Positions 27,488-36,839 are shown, numbered from the stretch's first letter. The stretch: 64,000 nucleotides of DNA from Sinorhizobium sp. RAC02 (GCF_001713395.1 NZ_CP016450.1:1798001-1862000); one strand, 5' to 3'. The notes: generated by a model from the sequence alone, not told the origin. Program-made: numbers and translations.

Positions 27488-28461
27488 CGGAAACCAGCGC
27501 TCGCCCGCCGGTCGAAATCGGCCTCAATGCGGCGGTCGTCGCGATTTCCGGTCGCAGCCCGTGCATTCTTGCGATCGGCCGTGACGGCACGGATGGTCGC
27601 GACGCCCTGCCCTTCGGCCCGTTCGATCCGCAGCAGCACCGCACCTTCGAGACGAGCCTGCGCGCCAGCGTCGAGGCGCAGACGGCGCTGAAGCTCGGCT
27701 ATATCGAGCAGCTTTACACATTCGGCGACCGCGGCCGCCAGAAACTGCCGGACGAAGCCGGCACGCACATGGTCTCGGTCGGTTATCTCGCCCTCACCCG
27801 CACCGACGCCGAGGCCAACGAACGCCTCGCCGAAACCGGCGCGGCGTGGCGCGACTGGTACACGTATCTGCCCTGGGAGGACTGGCGACAGGGACGACCG
27901 GCGGTCATCGACCAGTTGATCCTGCCGGCGCTGAAAAACTGGGCTTCCGAACTGATCAATACGCAACGCGTTCCCCCCCTGCCTTCGCCGCGCAACCGGA
28001 TGCGCCTCGCCTTCGGCCTGGAGGATTTTCCATGGGATGAAGAACGTGTCCTCGAGCGCTACGAACTGCTCTACGAGGCCGGCCTTGCCGAAGAGGCCGT
28101 GACGGATGGCCGTGCCCAATCGTGCGGCACCGCACCCGGCATTGCCATGCGGCACGATCATCGCCGAATTCTTGCAACCGCCATGGCGCGCCTGCGCGGC
28201 AAGATCAAATACCGCCCGGTGATCTTCGAGTTGATGGCGCCGGAATTCACGCTCACCGAATTGCAGGCGACCGTGGAGGCGATCTCCGGACGGCATCTGC
28301 ACAAGCAGAATTTCCGCCGCCTGGTGGAGGGCGCCGAACTCGTTGAGCCGACCGGCGGCTCCACCGCCGCCACGGGAGGCCGCCCTGCCGCCCTCTTCCG
28401 CTTCCGACGCCGGATTTTCGAGGAGCGCCCGGCGCCCGGTCTCAAGGTCGGCATGCGCTGA
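27484..28461 (+). CDS. nadQ: NUDIX-fold NAD biosynthesis regulator (NadQ/NrtR-like)
   Basis: A 325-residue two-part protein. The N-terminal half has a NUDIX-like fold (ALPFGPFDPQQHRTFETSLRA...), but the Nudix box is degenerate, without the full REx2EE pattern, so it probably binds rather than cleaves a nucleotide. The C-terminal half (about 215-300) is a winged-helix domain (KYRPVIFELMAPEFTLTELQ...HLHKQNFRRLVE), as in NrtR. Alphaproteobacteria use such a protein, NadQ, to repress nadABC. Here the nadABC operon starts 5 kb away behind a palindrome, which supports this reading. The protein ends a four-gene operon after the phosphatase gene. Confidence 0.72.
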   Translation: MTETSARPPVEIGLNAAVVAISGRSPCILAIGRDGTDGRDALPFGPFDPQQHRTFETSLRASVEAQTALKLGYIEQLYTFGDRGRQKLPDEAGTHMVSVGYLALTRTDAEANERLAETGAAWRDWYTYLPWEDWRQGRPAVIDQLILPALKNWASELINTQRVPPLPSPRNRMRLAFGLEDFPWDEERVLERYELLYEAGLAEEAVTDGRAQSCGTAPGIAMRHDHRRILATAMARLRGKIKYRPVIFELMAPEFTLTELQATVEAISGRHLHKQNFRRLVEGAELVEPTGGSTAATGGRPAALFRFRRRIFEERPAPGLKVGMR

Positions 28462-28502
28462 TAGCGGCGCAAAACCGCTTCGCGCTTTTACGAGCATTGC
28501 TT
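28462..28502 (+). repeat. Short interspersed palindromic repeat, diverged copy 3
   Basis: GCGCAAAACCGCTTCGCGCTTTT followed by ACGAGCATTGCTT resembles the inner part of copies 1, 4 and 5 (CAAAACCGC...CTTTTGCTGGAATTGC). It follows the regulator's TGA stop by no bases. It lacks the full 15-base core. Confidence 0.5.
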
Positions 28503-28566
28503 AAATCGGAACTTCTCCACGCCCCTGCCATTCCCCTACCGGCAACAACGATTGGGGAAAGGATCC

Positions 28567-29409
28567 ATGGAACATCAGGCAACCGACATCATCGTCGCGA
28601 CACGCGCGGCGCTGGCACAGGCGAGCGCACTCGCCGTGCAATACTCCTTCTCTATCCTGGGCGCGCTCTTGCTGCTCGTGCTTGGCTGGTTTCTCTCGCG
28701 GCTGCTGCATCGCTGGGCGCTGAGCGGGCTTTCGCGCGTGCGTGGTATCGATATCACGCTGGCGCATTTCTTCGCCAACATCCTGCGTTATGCACTGCTC
28801 ATCCTCGTCTTCGTCACGGTCCTCGGCCAATTCGGCGTGCAGACGGCTTCGATCATCGCGGCACTCGGTGCTGCCGGTCTCGCCATCGGCCTCGCCCTGC
28901 AGGGCACGTTGCAGAATATCGCGGCCGGTATCATGCTGCTCGTGCTGCGGCCGTTCCGAGTGGGCGAATATATCGAGACGAAGGACGTGTCCGGCACGAT
29001 CACCGAGGTCGGGCTTTTCGCCACCGAACTCAAGACCGGCGACGGTCTCTATCGCCTCGCGCCGAACTCGACGCTCTGGAACACGCCGGTCACCAACTAT
29101 AGCCGCGAGCGCACCCGAAAACATGACCTCAAGGTCGTGGTGCCGAACGCGCTGGATATCGATGACGAGATCGAGCGCCTCATGGCCATTGCGAGCGAAG
29201 ATCCAACAATCGAATCCGTGCCGCCGCCGCAGGTCTTTGTCGATAGTTTGGAAGAAAGCTCCGCGGTGCTGACCCTGCGCTACTGGGTTGCGACGCGGCA
29301 GTGGTTCAAGACGACCAAGGATATGAACCGCCGCGTGCGCATTGCCTTTGGCCAACGCCTTGCCGCAAGCGAACCGGAGCCCGACACGATGCAGGCTCCG
29401 GCCGAGTAG
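28567..29409 (+). CDS. Mechanosensitive ion channel of the MscS family
   Basis: A 280-residue inner-membrane channel. Three hydrophobic helices occupy roughly residues 15-120, with pore helix 3 in ALGAAGLAIGLALQGTLQNIAAG, the Gly/Ala-packed MscS motif. A cytoplasmic beta domain (VGEYIETKDVSGTITEVGLF) and an alpha/beta C-terminal domain follow. It should open under membrane tension and protect against hypo-osmotic shock. The ATG at 28567 has GGGGAAAGG just upstream; the TTG at 28552 does not. It converges with sodC, and the two stop codons are adjacent. Confidence 0.93.
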   Translation: MEHQATDIIVATRAALAQASALAVQYSFSILGALLLLVLGWFLSRLLHRWALSGLSRVRGIDITLAHFFANILRYALLILVFVTVLGQFGVQTASIIAALGAAGLAIGLALQGTLQNIAAGIMLLVLRPFRVGEYIETKDVSGTITEVGLFATELKTGDGLYRLAPNSTLWNTPVTNYSRERTRKHDLKVVVPNALDIDDEIERLMAIASEDPTIESVPPPQVFVDSLEESSAVLTLRYWVATRQWFKTTKDMNRRVRIAFGQRLAASEPEPDTMQAPAE

Positions 29410-29931
29410 TTATTCGATCACGGCGCAGGCGAGCCGATCGCCTGCGCCACCTGCCGGGTTGGTCCGATAGTCGTCCGAACCGGCGTGCACGATCAGCGCG
29501 CGGCCGCGGATTCCGCGCTCGGCATCGTCGAGGCGCACCGTGGTGGTGTAGATTTGCGCACGCATCACGCCATCTTCGGCGACATACTGGTTCGGCAGGT
29601 CGCCGGCATGCGGTCCGGTTGCGGATGCAAAGCCGTGGTCCTTCTTATCCGGATTGAAATGGCCTCCGGCTGATTTATGACCATCGGCATGGTCGCAGGT
29701 GCCGGTCTCGTGGACGTGCAACGCCACCCATTTGCGCGGTTCCAGACCGGAAACCTCCACCTCGAACAGGACGCCGTCATTTCCGGCGGTCAGATGCGCG
29801 CGGCCGGCCTCCTTGCCGGACTGGTCCACGAAATTGGCCTGCGCGGTGTTCTTCGCCTGCTGGGCGAAAGCGGGTGCGCCCAGTGCCGCAAAGGTGCTCG
29901 CCGCGGCGGCGAGCGCAACGATCTTCAACAT
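29410..29931 (-). CDS. sodC: Periplasmic Cu/Zn superoxide dismutase
   Basis: A 173-residue protein with a cleavable signal (MLKIVALAAAASTFAALGAPAFAQ). The Cu ligands are in ALHVHETGTC, the bridging region GGHFNPDKKDHG and PHAGDLPN hold zinc and copper ligands, and IVHAGSDDYRTNP then GGAGDRLACAVI closes the site with the disulfide cysteine. It converts superoxide to peroxide in the periplasm. The start at 29931 follows GGAAGGACGCATC; the ORF extension to 29973 adds no signal features. It is convergent with mscS. Confidence 0.92.
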   Translation of the reverse strand: MLKIVALAAAASTFAALGAPAFAQQAKNTAQANFVDQSGKEAGRAHLTAGNDGVLFEVEVSGLEPRKWVALHVHETGTCDHADGHKSAGGHFNPDKKDHGFASATGPHAGDLPNQYVAEDGVMRAQIYTTTVRLDDAERGIRGRALIVHAGSDDYRTNPAGGAGDRLACAVIE

Positions 29932-29997
29932 GATGCGTCCTTCCGATTGATTTCCTACGGAGCGGGAACGCATCGTGCGGTGGCGTGTTCCGCCCGA

Positions 29998-30903
29998 TCA
30001 CCTCACAACGACGTCAAGACCGATGTCGAGCGTCGGCGCTGCCATGGTGATCTTGGAGGTCGAGATATAGTCGACGCCCGTTTCGGCAATGGCGCGGATC
30101 GTCTTCAGGTTCACATTGCCCGAGGCTTCAAGCTTCACGCGACGCGGATCGGCGGCATAGGTCGCGTCGTTCAGGCCGGCGCAATCGCGGTTGATCTCAA
30201 CGGCACGACGCAGCAACTCCGGTCCCATATTGTCGAGCAGGATGACGTCCGGCTGCGCCTCCAGCGCCTCCTCCAGTTCTTCCAGCGTCGTCACCTCGAC
30301 CTCGACCTTGACGAGGTGGCCAGCGAAGGCGCGGGCGGCGCGGATAGCACCGGCAACCCCATGGGACACCGCGATGTGGTTGTCCTTGATCAGGATCGCG
30401 TCATCAAGGCCATAACGATGCGACGAGCCACCGCCCATGCGAACGGCATATTTCTCCAGCGCGCGCAGGCCCGGAATGGTCTTGCGCGTGCAGCAGACCT
30501 TCGCCGCCGTATGCGCTATCTCGTCGGCAAACCGCGCCGTATGCGTGGCAACGCCGCAGAGGTGCATGAGGAAATTGAGCGCCACGCGCTCCGCCGAAAG
30601 TACGGCTCGTGCGGGACCAGAAACACGGGCGATCACCGCGCCGGGAGCAAGCCGGTCGCCGTCCTTCACGAAGGCCTCGAAGTGGATCGCAGGATCCATC
30701 AGCCGGAAAGCCGCGCGGGCAAGATCGAGCCCCGCAACGACGCCATCCTCGCGCGCGTTCAATTCCGCCCTCGCCACGACATCCGGTGCAATCGTCGCCT
30801 GGCTGGTAATATCGCCCGCCCGACCCAGGTCTTCCGACAAAGCGGCACGCACCTGATCCTCCACCATCAGCGGCGAGAGGACGGGAAGATAGGGGGTGGT
30901 CAT
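29998..30903 (-). CDS. nadC: Quinolinate phosphoribosyltransferase (carboxylating)
   Basis: A 301-residue enzyme that makes nicotinate mononucleotide from quinolinate and PRPP, the third step of de novo NAD synthesis. Motifs include TRKTIPGLRALEKYAV and GGGSSHRYGLDDAILIKDNHI, and EVEVTTLEELEEAL with the acidic substrate-binding residues. A ribosome site AGGATAAGCCC precedes the ATG. It is the last gene of nadA-nadB-nadC on the minus strand and ends 66 bases before the sodC start. Confidence 0.96.
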   Translation of the reverse strand: MTTPYLPVLSPLMVEDQVRAALSEDLGRAGDITSQATIAPDVVARAELNAREDGVVAGLDLARAAFRLMDPAIHFEAFVKDGDRLAPGAVIARVSGPARAVLSAERVALNFLMHLCGVATHTARFADEIAHTAAKVCCTRKTIPGLRALEKYAVRMGGGSSHRYGLDDAILIKDNHIAVSHGVAGAIRAARAFAGHLVKVEVEVTTLEELEEALEAQPDVILLDNMGPELLRRAVEINRDCAGLNDATYAADPRRVKLEASGNVNLKTIRAIAETGVDYISTSKITMAAPTLDIGLDVVVR

Positions 30904-30942
30904 GGGCTTATCCTGCTTCGTTGTTTGATCGCGATGGCGCCG

Positions 30943-32541
30943 TTACGCCGCCGCCGTTTCCGAAAGGTCCGCAACCACCTTTTCCGCCTCTGCAAGCGTG
31001 AGGAAGGTGCGGTGCTTCCAGTTTGCCTTCTGCTCGGGAAAGTCCGAGCGGAAATGGCCGCCGCGGCTTTCTTCGCGCAGATAAGCACCCGTTGCGATGA
31101 GTTTTGCGGTGGTGACGATGTTGTGGAAGCGCATGCGGCTGTTTTCACGCTCCAATGTGGCGATCTCGCGGATGGCGGCTCTGAGGCCGTCACGGGTGCG
31201 GATGACGCCGACATGGTCGCTCATGATGCGGCGCAGGCGCGTCAGCGCGGGGCTGTCCTCGATGGTCACGAGGTCGTCGCTTTCGCCCGCGTTCTTGCCC
31301 CAGTCGTTGATCTTCGGCTCCGGCAGCATACCCTTGATGTTTTCCGCGATGCGCGCGGCAAAGACGACGGCTTCGAGCAGCGAGTTCGAGGCGAGGCGAT
31401 TTGCGCCGTGCACGCCAGTGGAAGTGACCTCGCCGGCCGCCCAAAGGCCGTCGATCGAGGTGCGGCCTTCCGCATCCGTAAGTACACCGCCCATGTGGTA
31501 ATGCACGGCGGGTACGACGGGGATCGGCTGCGTCACCGGGTTGATGCCGGCGGCCTTGCAGGAGGCGTAGACCGTCGGGAACATGTCGGGGAAATGGCTA
31601 CCGACCGCCTTGGTGCAATCGAGGAACGCGCCGCGACCGGCCTGGACTTCGGCGAAGACACCGCGGGAGACGATGTCGCGCGGGGCGAGTTCGGCGTCCT
31701 CGTGGATATCCAGCATGAAGCGGTGGCCGGCGGAATTGATGAGATGGGCGCCATCGCCGCGCAGTGCCTCGGTGGCGAGCGGTGCGGGATCACGGCCGAT
31801 ATTGATGGCAGTCGGATGGAACTGCACGAATTCCGGGTCGGCGATGATCGCACCCGCGCGTGCCGCCATGCCGACACCCTGACCGCAGGCTTCCCACGGG
31901 TTCGTCGTGACAGCGAAGAGATGGCCGACGCCGCCCGAGCACAGCACCACGGCACGCGCCGGGAAATGCACGCGGTTCTTCGCCTGGCCGGCATCCGGCC
32001 GCGCCACGACACCCGAGATGAATCGGCCCTCGCGCACCAGCTCCTCGACGACATAGCCTTCCAGCACGCGGATGGACGGCGTGTTGCGCACGGCGGCGAT
32101 GAGCGCCTCCATGATGGCCTTGCCGGCCATGTCGCCCTTCACGCGCACGATGCGACGCTCGGAATGGGCGGCCTCGCGAGAGAGCATGAGCTTGCCCTCG
32201 AGATCACGATCGAAGGGCACGCCATAATCGAGCAGGTCATGGATGCGCGCCGGGCCTTCGGAAACCATGAAGCGCGCCATCTTCTCGTCGACGATGCCGG
32301 CACCGGCTTCCAGCGTGTCGGCAACATGTTTGTCGAACGTGTCACCCGGGCTCATAGCGGCGGCAATGCCGCCCTGCGCCCAGGCGGAGGACGCGCCCTG
32401 GCCGATCGGAGCCGCAGCAAGAATGGTGACGGGACGCGGCGCAAGTTTGAGCGCGCAGAACAGGCCGGCAAGGCCGCCACCGACGATGACGATATCGTCG
32501 ATGCCGTTCCAGGATTGCGGGCGGAAACTTTCAATAGGCAT
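30943..32541 (-). CDS. nadB: L-aspartate oxidase
   Basis: A 532-residue FAD enzyme oxidising L-aspartate to iminoaspartate, the substrate for NadA. The Rossmann motif is [18 protein letters not shown] at about residues 15-32. The succinate dehydrogenase-like flavoprotein features [10 protein letters not shown] and [24 protein letters not shown] are clear, and the helical C-terminal capping domain is intact. GGAGGAGTAAGAC precedes the ATG. It lies between nadA and nadC, with 87 bases after nadA. Confidence 0.96.
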   Translation of the reverse strand: MPIESFRPQSWNGIDDIVIVGGGLAGLFCALKLAPRPVTILAAAPIGQGASSAWAQGGIAAAMSPGDTFDKHVADTLEAGAGIVDEKMARFMVSEGPARIHDLLDYGVPFDRDLEGKLMLSREAAHSERRIVRVKGDMAGKAIMEALIAAVRNTPSIRVLEGYVVEELVREGRFISGVVARPDAGQAKNRVHFPARAVVLCSGGVGHLFAVTTNPWEACGQGVGMAARAGAIIADPEFVQFHPTAINIGRDPAPLATEALRGDGAHLINSAGHRFMLDIHEDAELAPRDIVSRGVFAEVQAGRGAFLDCTKAVGSHFPDMFPTVYASCKAAGINPVTQPIPVVPAVHYHMGGVLTDAEGRTSIDGLWAAGEVTSTGVHGANRLASNSLLEAVVFAARIAENIKGMLPEPKINDWGKNAGESDDLVTIEDSPALTRLRRIMSDHVGVIRTRDGLRAAIREIATLERENSRMRFHNIVTTAKLIATGAYLREESRGGHFRSDFPEQKANWKHRTFLTLAEAEKVVADLSETAAA

Positions 32542-32628
32542 GTCTTACTCCTCCGACGCGCCGCCCAGCCTCCCTTCCGAGAGGCTAGCCGTGGGGCATT
32601 GAGGCCCCTCCTCCAGATCGAGGGCGGC

Positions 32629-33708
32629 CTACTGCTTCAGGTTCACCATCCGCTCGACGGCGAGGCGGGCGCGATCGGCGATTGCCGGGTCGACCAGAAC
32701 CTCTTCCGTCATGTTCACCAGGCTGTCGAGGATCTTCGGCAGCGTGATGCGCTTCATGTGCGGACAGAGATTGCACGGCTTGATGAAATCGACGCCCGGC
32801 AGTTCCGCCTGGATGTTGGAGGCCATGGAGCATTCCGTGACCAGCAGCACGCGCGACGGGCGGTTGTCCTTCACGTAGTTGATCATGCCCGAAGTGGAGC
32901 CGGCGAAATCGCAGACGGCGATGACGTCCGGGTGGCATTCCGGATGGCCGATGATCTCGATGCCGGGATGGGCTTCCTTGTAGGACAGCAGTTCGGCCGC
33001 CGTGAAGCGCTCATGCACCTCGCAATGGCCCTTCCAGGTCAGTATCTTCTTGTTGGTCTGCTTGGCGACGTTCATCGCCAGGTACTCATCGGGAATGCAG
33101 AGCACTGTGTCGCTCTCCAGGCTCTCGATGACGGCGAGCACGTTGGACGAGGTGCAGCAGATGTCCGTCTCCGCCTTCACGTCGGCCGACGTGTTGACGT
33201 AGGTCACCACGGGCACGCCGGGGTAACGCTGCTTCAGCAGGCGCACGTCCTCACCGGTAATCGATTCCGACAGCGAGCAGCCGGCGCGCGAATCCGGGAT
33301 GAGCACGGTCTTTTCCGGGTTCAGCAGCTTCGAGGTCTCGGCCATGAAGTGCACGCCGCACTGGATGATGATCTCGGCATCGACCTTGCCGGCGTCGCGG
33401 GCAAGCTGCAACGAATCCCCGACGATATCGGCGACGCAATGGAAGATTTCCGGCGTCTGGTAATTGTGCGCGAGAATGACGGCACCGCGCTCGCGCTTCA
33501 GCCGGTTGATGGCGGCGACATAGGGCGCATAGACCGGCCATTCGAAGGCGGGGATGAACTGCTTCACCTTCTCGTAAAGGTGCTCGGTCTCGCGGGCGAT
33601 TTCCGGCGTGAAGGTGAGATCCGGCTTTTCGAGCACACCGAAGCGTTCCGCAGCAGTCAGCGGACGAACGACTTCGGCTCCTGCCGCATTCTGGGCCAGA
33701 GTGGTCAT
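32629..33708 (-). CDS. nadA: Quinolinate synthase
   Basis: A 359-residue [4Fe-4S] enzyme that condenses iminoaspartate with dihydroxyacetone phosphate to quinolinate. The three cluster cysteines are in [26 protein letters not shown] and [30 protein letters not shown] is the substrate-binding start of the first repeat. The ATG at 33708 is preceded by GGAGGG. It is first in nadABC and lies downstream of the palindromic site at 33751-33765, so it is probably the regulated gene of the NAD pathway. Confidence 0.96.
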   Translation of the reverse strand: MTTLAQNAAGAEVVRPLTAAERFGVLEKPDLTFTPEIARETEHLYEKVKQFIPAFEWPVYAPYVAAINRLKRERGAVILAHNYQTPEIFHCVADIVGDSLQLARDAGKVDAEIIIQCGVHFMAETSKLLNPEKTVLIPDSRAGCSLSESITGEDVRLLKQRYPGVPVVTYVNTSADVKAETDICCTSSNVLAVIESLESDTVLCIPDEYLAMNVAKQTNKKILTWKGHCEVHERFTAAELLSYKEAHPGIEIIGHPECHPDVIAVCDFAGSTSGMINYVKDNRPSRVLLVTECSMASNIQAELPGVDFIKPCNLCPHMKRITLPKILDSLVNMTEEVLVDPAIADRARLAVERMVNLKQ

Positions 33709-33750
33709 GAAACCCTCCCTTTCCGCCGCCTTCCCGCGGCCTCGCCATTT

Positions 33751-33765
33751 TGCTCAATTTGAGCA
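33751..33765 (-). promoter_or_regulatory. Candidate NadQ operator in the nadA promoter region
   Basis: TGCTCAA-T-TTGAGCA is a perfect 7-base inverted repeat with a one-base centre, 42 to 57 bases upstream of the nadA start. On the minus strand, TTTACA lies just upstream and could be a -35 box, so a bound protein would block transcription. The dyad suits a winged-helix dimer such as the NUDIX regulator at 27484. Confidence 0.65.
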
Positions 33766-33775
33766 TAACAGCTGT

Positions 33776-33799
33776 AAAACAAAACCGGCATGGGCCGGT
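33776..33799 (-). terminator. Probable terminator of the MFS gene
   Basis: ACCGGC (33784-33789) pairs with GCCGGT (33794-33799) and, on the minus strand, is followed by TTTGTTTTA. It lies about 80 bases past the MFS stop codon and directly upstream of the nadA promoter region. Confidence 0.5.
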
Positions 33800-33877
33800 G
33801 GTTCAGATTTAGAAACTTTTATGACGGTTTGCAAGAAGCGCCGCCCGAATTCCTTTCGTGCGGCGGCATCATTTTTT

Positions 33878-35113
33878 TCAGGCCATTGCCGGGCGCAGGA
33901 CACTCTTTTCCTGGATCGGCCAATGCACGATCGCAGCAAAGATGCCGAGCGCCACGCCGAGCCACCACACCGGATCATAGGTGCCGAAGTGGTCGTAGAG
34001 GTAGCCGCCCATCCAGACGCCGAGGAACGAGCCGACCTGGTGCGACAGGAAGACGATGCCGCCGAGCAGGCCGAGATGCTTGGTGCCGAACATGATGGCG
34101 ACGAGCGCATTGGTCGGCGGCACGGTGGAGAGCCAGAGCAGGCCCATGACGATGGCGAAGATGATGACCGAGGCCGGCGACTTCGGCAGCAGGATGAAGG
34201 CCGACACCGCCACCGAGCGGGCGATGTAGATATAGGCCAGGAAATACGGCTTCGAATAGCGCTGGCCGATGACGCCGGCGGCAAGCGAGCCGATGATGTT
34301 GAAGAAGCCGATCAGCGCCAGCGCAATCACCGCATAACGCGCATCGATGCCGAGATCACCGAGATAGGCCGGAAAATGCGCGGTGATGAAGGCGACCTGG
34401 TAGCCGCAGACGAAGAAGCCGGCGACGAGCAGCAGATAGCTGCGATGGCCAAGCGCTTCCTTCAGCGCCTCGCCGATCGTCTGCTTGTATTCCGTGGCGG
34501 AGGTGATGCCGGAGGAGGAGTTGCCGCGCAGCGGAATGGCGATCAGCGGCACGAGAAGCATCAGGATGCCGAGATAGACGAGGCTGTCCGACCAGCCATA
34601 GGCGCTGATGAGGCCCTGCGACAGCGGCGCGAACAGGAACATGCCGGCAGAACCCGCCGCCGTGCAGATGCCGAAGGCCATGGAGCGCTGCTCGGGCGTG
34701 ACGTTGCGTGCGAAGGCGGACAGCAGGATGCCGAAGGAGCCGGAACCGACGCCGAGGCCGACCAGCACGCCGCCGCCGATATGCAGCCAGAGGGGCGAGG
34801 TGCCGAGCGACATCAGGAACAGGCCGAGCGCATAGACGAGGCCGGAGACCAGCAGCACGCGCCAGGTGCCGAACTTGTCGGCGATGGCGCCGAAGAACGG
34901 CTGGCTGACGCCCCAGGCGAGGTTCTGGAACGCCATGGCGAGGCCGAACGTCGTGCGGTCCCAGCCGGTATCCTGCAACATGGGCAATTGGAAGAAGCCC
35001 ATGGCCGAGCGTGGGCCAAAGGTCAGCACGGCGATCAACGAGCCGGCAATGATGATGGGCCAGGGCATGGGCCGGCTTGCGGTGGGGGCCGCAGCGATGG
35101 ATGGGGCGGACAT
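33878..35113 (-). CDS. MFS transporter (oxalate/formate or sugar-phosphate-like group)
   Basis: A 411-residue, twelve-helix major facilitator. FFQLPMLQDTGWDRTTFGLAMAFQNLAWGVSQPFFGAIADKFG includes the loop 2-3 motif (GAIADKFGTWRV). The general type is a single-substrate permease; the sequence does not identify the compound. The start at 35113 has GGAGAAGCCT upstream; the ORF opening at 35158 extends into a hydrophilic stretch. It is a single-gene unit that lies upstream of nadABC in the same orientation, but a hairpin separates them. Confidence 0.85.
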   Translation of the reverse strand: MSAPSIAAAPTASRPMPWPIIIAGSLIAVLTFGPRSAMGFFQLPMLQDTGWDRTTFGLAMAFQNLAWGVSQPFFGAIADKFGTWRVLLVSGLVYALGLFLMSLGTSPLWLHIGGGVLVGLGVGSGSFGILLSAFARNVTPEQRSMAFGICTAAGSAGMFLFAPLSQGLISAYGWSDSLVYLGILMLLVPLIAIPLRGNSSSGITSATEYKQTIGEALKEALGHRSYLLLVAGFFVCGYQVAFITAHFPAYLGDLGIDARYAVIALALIGFFNIIGSLAAGVIGQRYSKPYFLAYIYIARSVAVSAFILLPKSPASVIIFAIVMGLLWLSTVPPTNALVAIMFGTKHLGLLGGIVFLSHQVGSFLGVWMGGYLYDHFGTYDPVWWLGVALGIFAAIVHWPIQEKSVLRPAMA

Positions 35114-35412
35114 AGGCTTCTCCGAAATATGGACCCGGAATCTATGTCCAGCCATCAATTAACAAAAGCGAATTTAATTGACCAAGCAATCAGCCGGATT
35201 GATGAAACAATCTGATTCCGCCGATGGCCCGATGTGCTTGACGAGACAGCATTTTGGGCGCATGTGCACCCGCGGTGTCACAGGACGCCAATTAAACCCG
35301 GATAAGATCAATGGACCCCGACAGTCGACTATCGAGAGCGATCGAGCGACCTATCCGGTAGGAGGCTACGGCCTTGCTCCGGATGGCGAGAATGCCCTCA
35401 GAGGAGCGAAAC

Positions 35413-36405
35413 ATGCTGCAAATCTATGCCCGCAAGGCTGACCGCTTTTGCCTGCGCGAAATCTCCAACCCCGCCATCGAGCAGGCGATCGCCCCTGCCC
35501 TCTGGTATGACCTGCTCAGCCCGACAAATGAAGAAGTGAAGGACGTCGAGGCGGCCCTGCGCATCTCCATGCCGACGCGGGAAGAGATGGAAGACATCGA
35601 ACTGTCCGCCCGCCTCTACCAGGAGGATGGCGCGGCCTTCATGACGATGACGGCGCTGACCAATCTCGACGGTGACGAGCCGACCAAGATGCCGGTGACC
35701 TTCATCCTTCGTGGTCCGACGCTGGTGACGGTGCGCCATGCCGAGGCAAAGCCTTTCGTCACCTTCTGCAACCGGGCCCTGCGCGGCAATGGCCACAGCT
35801 ACGAGACCGGCGAGGATGTCATGCTCGGCGTCATCGAGGCTGTCATCGACCGCATGGCGGACGTGCTGGAACGGCTCGGCAACGAGATCGACGGCATTTC
35901 GCGCGAAGTGTTCCGCAGCAAGAAGGGCCCGTCGCGCAAGAAGACGCGGGACCTCGAAGCGCTGATCGAACAGCTCGGCCGCAAGGGCGATTTTTTGAGC
36001 GGCGTGCGCGAAAGCCTCGTCAGCATCTCGCGCCTCGTCGCCTATCACGCTGCGCTGGAAACCCCGACGCGCCGGCCTTCGAAGGAAATCCGCCAGGTCG
36101 TCAAGCTCGTGCAGCGTGATGCCGTCTCGCTCGGCGACCACGCCGCGTTCCTGTCAGGCAAGATCAACTTCCTGCTCGACGCGACGCTCGGCCTGATCAA
36201 TCTCGAGCAGAACCAGATCATCAAGATCTTCACGGTCGCCTCGGTGATCTTCCTGCCGCCAACGCTGGTCGCGTCAGCCTATGGTATGAACTTCGAGCTG
36301 ATGCCCGAGCTGCAATGGCACTTCGGCTATCCCTACGCGGTCGGCCTGATGATCATCTCCGCGCTGATCCCGTTCCTGTATTTCAAACGGCGCGGCTGGG
36401 TTTAG
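35413..36405 (+). CDS. corA: CorA-family magnesium/divalent cation transporter
   Basis: A 330-residue protein with a large acidic cytoplasmic domain (about 1-265) and two C-terminal membrane helices. The YGMNF motif (SAYGMNFELMPEL) ends the first helix, as required for the pore of Mg2+ channels, and KRRGWV is the short basic tail. Long charged helices (FRSKKGPSRKKTRDLEALIEQLG) form the stalk. The ATG at 35413 follows GAGGAGCGAAAC. It is monocistronic; 35159-35412 upstream is a 250-base spacer in which I see no gene. It converges with vapC. Confidence 0.92.
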   Translation: MLQIYARKADRFCLREISNPAIEQAIAPALWYDLLSPTNEEVKDVEAALRISMPTREEMEDIELSARLYQEDGAAFMTMTALTNLDGDEPTKMPVTFILRGPTLVTVRHAEAKPFVTFCNRALRGNGHSYETGEDVMLGVIEAVIDRMADVLERLGNEIDGISREVFRSKKGPSRKKTRDLEALIEQLGRKGDFLSGVRESLVSISRLVAYHAALETPTRRPSKEIRQVVKLVQRDAVSLGDHAAFLSGKINFLLDATLGLINLEQNQIIKIFTVASVIFLPPTLVASAYGMNFELMPELQWHFGYPYAVGLMIISALIPFLYFKRRGWV

Positions 36406-36427
36406 CGCCTTAAAGAGCATGTCCTGC

Positions 36428-36466
36428 GTGTCAGGGTCGATTACAGCCAGTTTTCGACCCTGACAC
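36428..36466. repeat. 13-base perfect inverted repeat across the corA-vapC junction
   Basis: GTGTCAGGGTCGA (36428-36440) is fully complementary to TCGACCCTGACAC (36454-36466), with a 13-base spacer that holds the vapC stop codon. The right arm encodes part of the VapC C-terminus. There is no T-run after either side, so it could act as a hairpin end for mRNA of both convergent genes rather than as a plain terminator. Confidence 0.6.
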
Positions 36467-36839
36467 CCGGCATACGGACAAACTCCCGCAGATTGTTGGT
36501 GACGACGATCAACCCCTCGCTGCGGGCGTGGCCACCGATCTGCATGTCGTGGGGACCGCAGGGCGTGCCGGCTCGTTCCAGTTCGGCACGAACCTGGCCG
36601 TAATGTGCCGCAGCCTTGTCGGCAAATGGCAGGATCTCCAGCCGCGCCACGAAGTGCTCGATCGCCACAAGGTTTTCAGCGCGGCGGGCGGACTTCTCTG
36701 CGCCGTAGTGCAGTTCTCCAAGCGTAATGCTCGATATGCAGAGCTGCTCGGCGAGCGCGTTGAATTTTTCGCGCACCGCCGGCGGGTAGGTCTTCATCAC
36801 GTAGATGCAGATGTTGGTGTCGAGCATATAGGTCAGCAT
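36441..36839 (-). CDS. vapC: VapC toxin (PIN-domain ribonuclease)
   Basis: A 132-residue PIN-domain protein. Conserved acidic residues are in MLDTNICIYVMK (Asp7), LGELHYGAEKS (Glu) and CGPHDMQIGGHA (Asp); the late VTNNLREF is the standard VapC end motif. These coordinate metal for RNA cleavage; known VapC toxins cut tRNA or rRNA. Its ATG overlaps the vapB stop (TGATG), so translation is coupled. It is a toxin neutralised by VapB. The longer ORF to 36932 reads into vapB and is not the real start. Confidence 0.92.
   Translation of the reverse strand: MLTYMLDTNICIYVMKTYPPAVREKFNALAEQLCISSITLGELHYGAEKSARRAENLVAIEHFVARLEILPFADKAAAHYGQVRAELERAGTPCGPHDMQIGGHARSEGLIVVTNNLREFVRMPGVRVENWL

Noticed and set aside
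29677..33762. A 1361-codon open reading frame on the plus strand across nadA, nadB and nadC
   Set aside because: It is an antisense shadow of the nad genes, produced by GC-rich third positions. Its translation is rich in Arg, Gly and His and shows no domain; the minus-strand products match NadA, NadB and NadC fully.
36403..36430. A further copy of the stop-codon repeat after corA
   Set aside because: TAGCGCCTTAAAGAGCATG starts at the corA TAG and looks a little like the tail of copy 2, but it lacks the GCAATTCCAGC core, so I do not count it.
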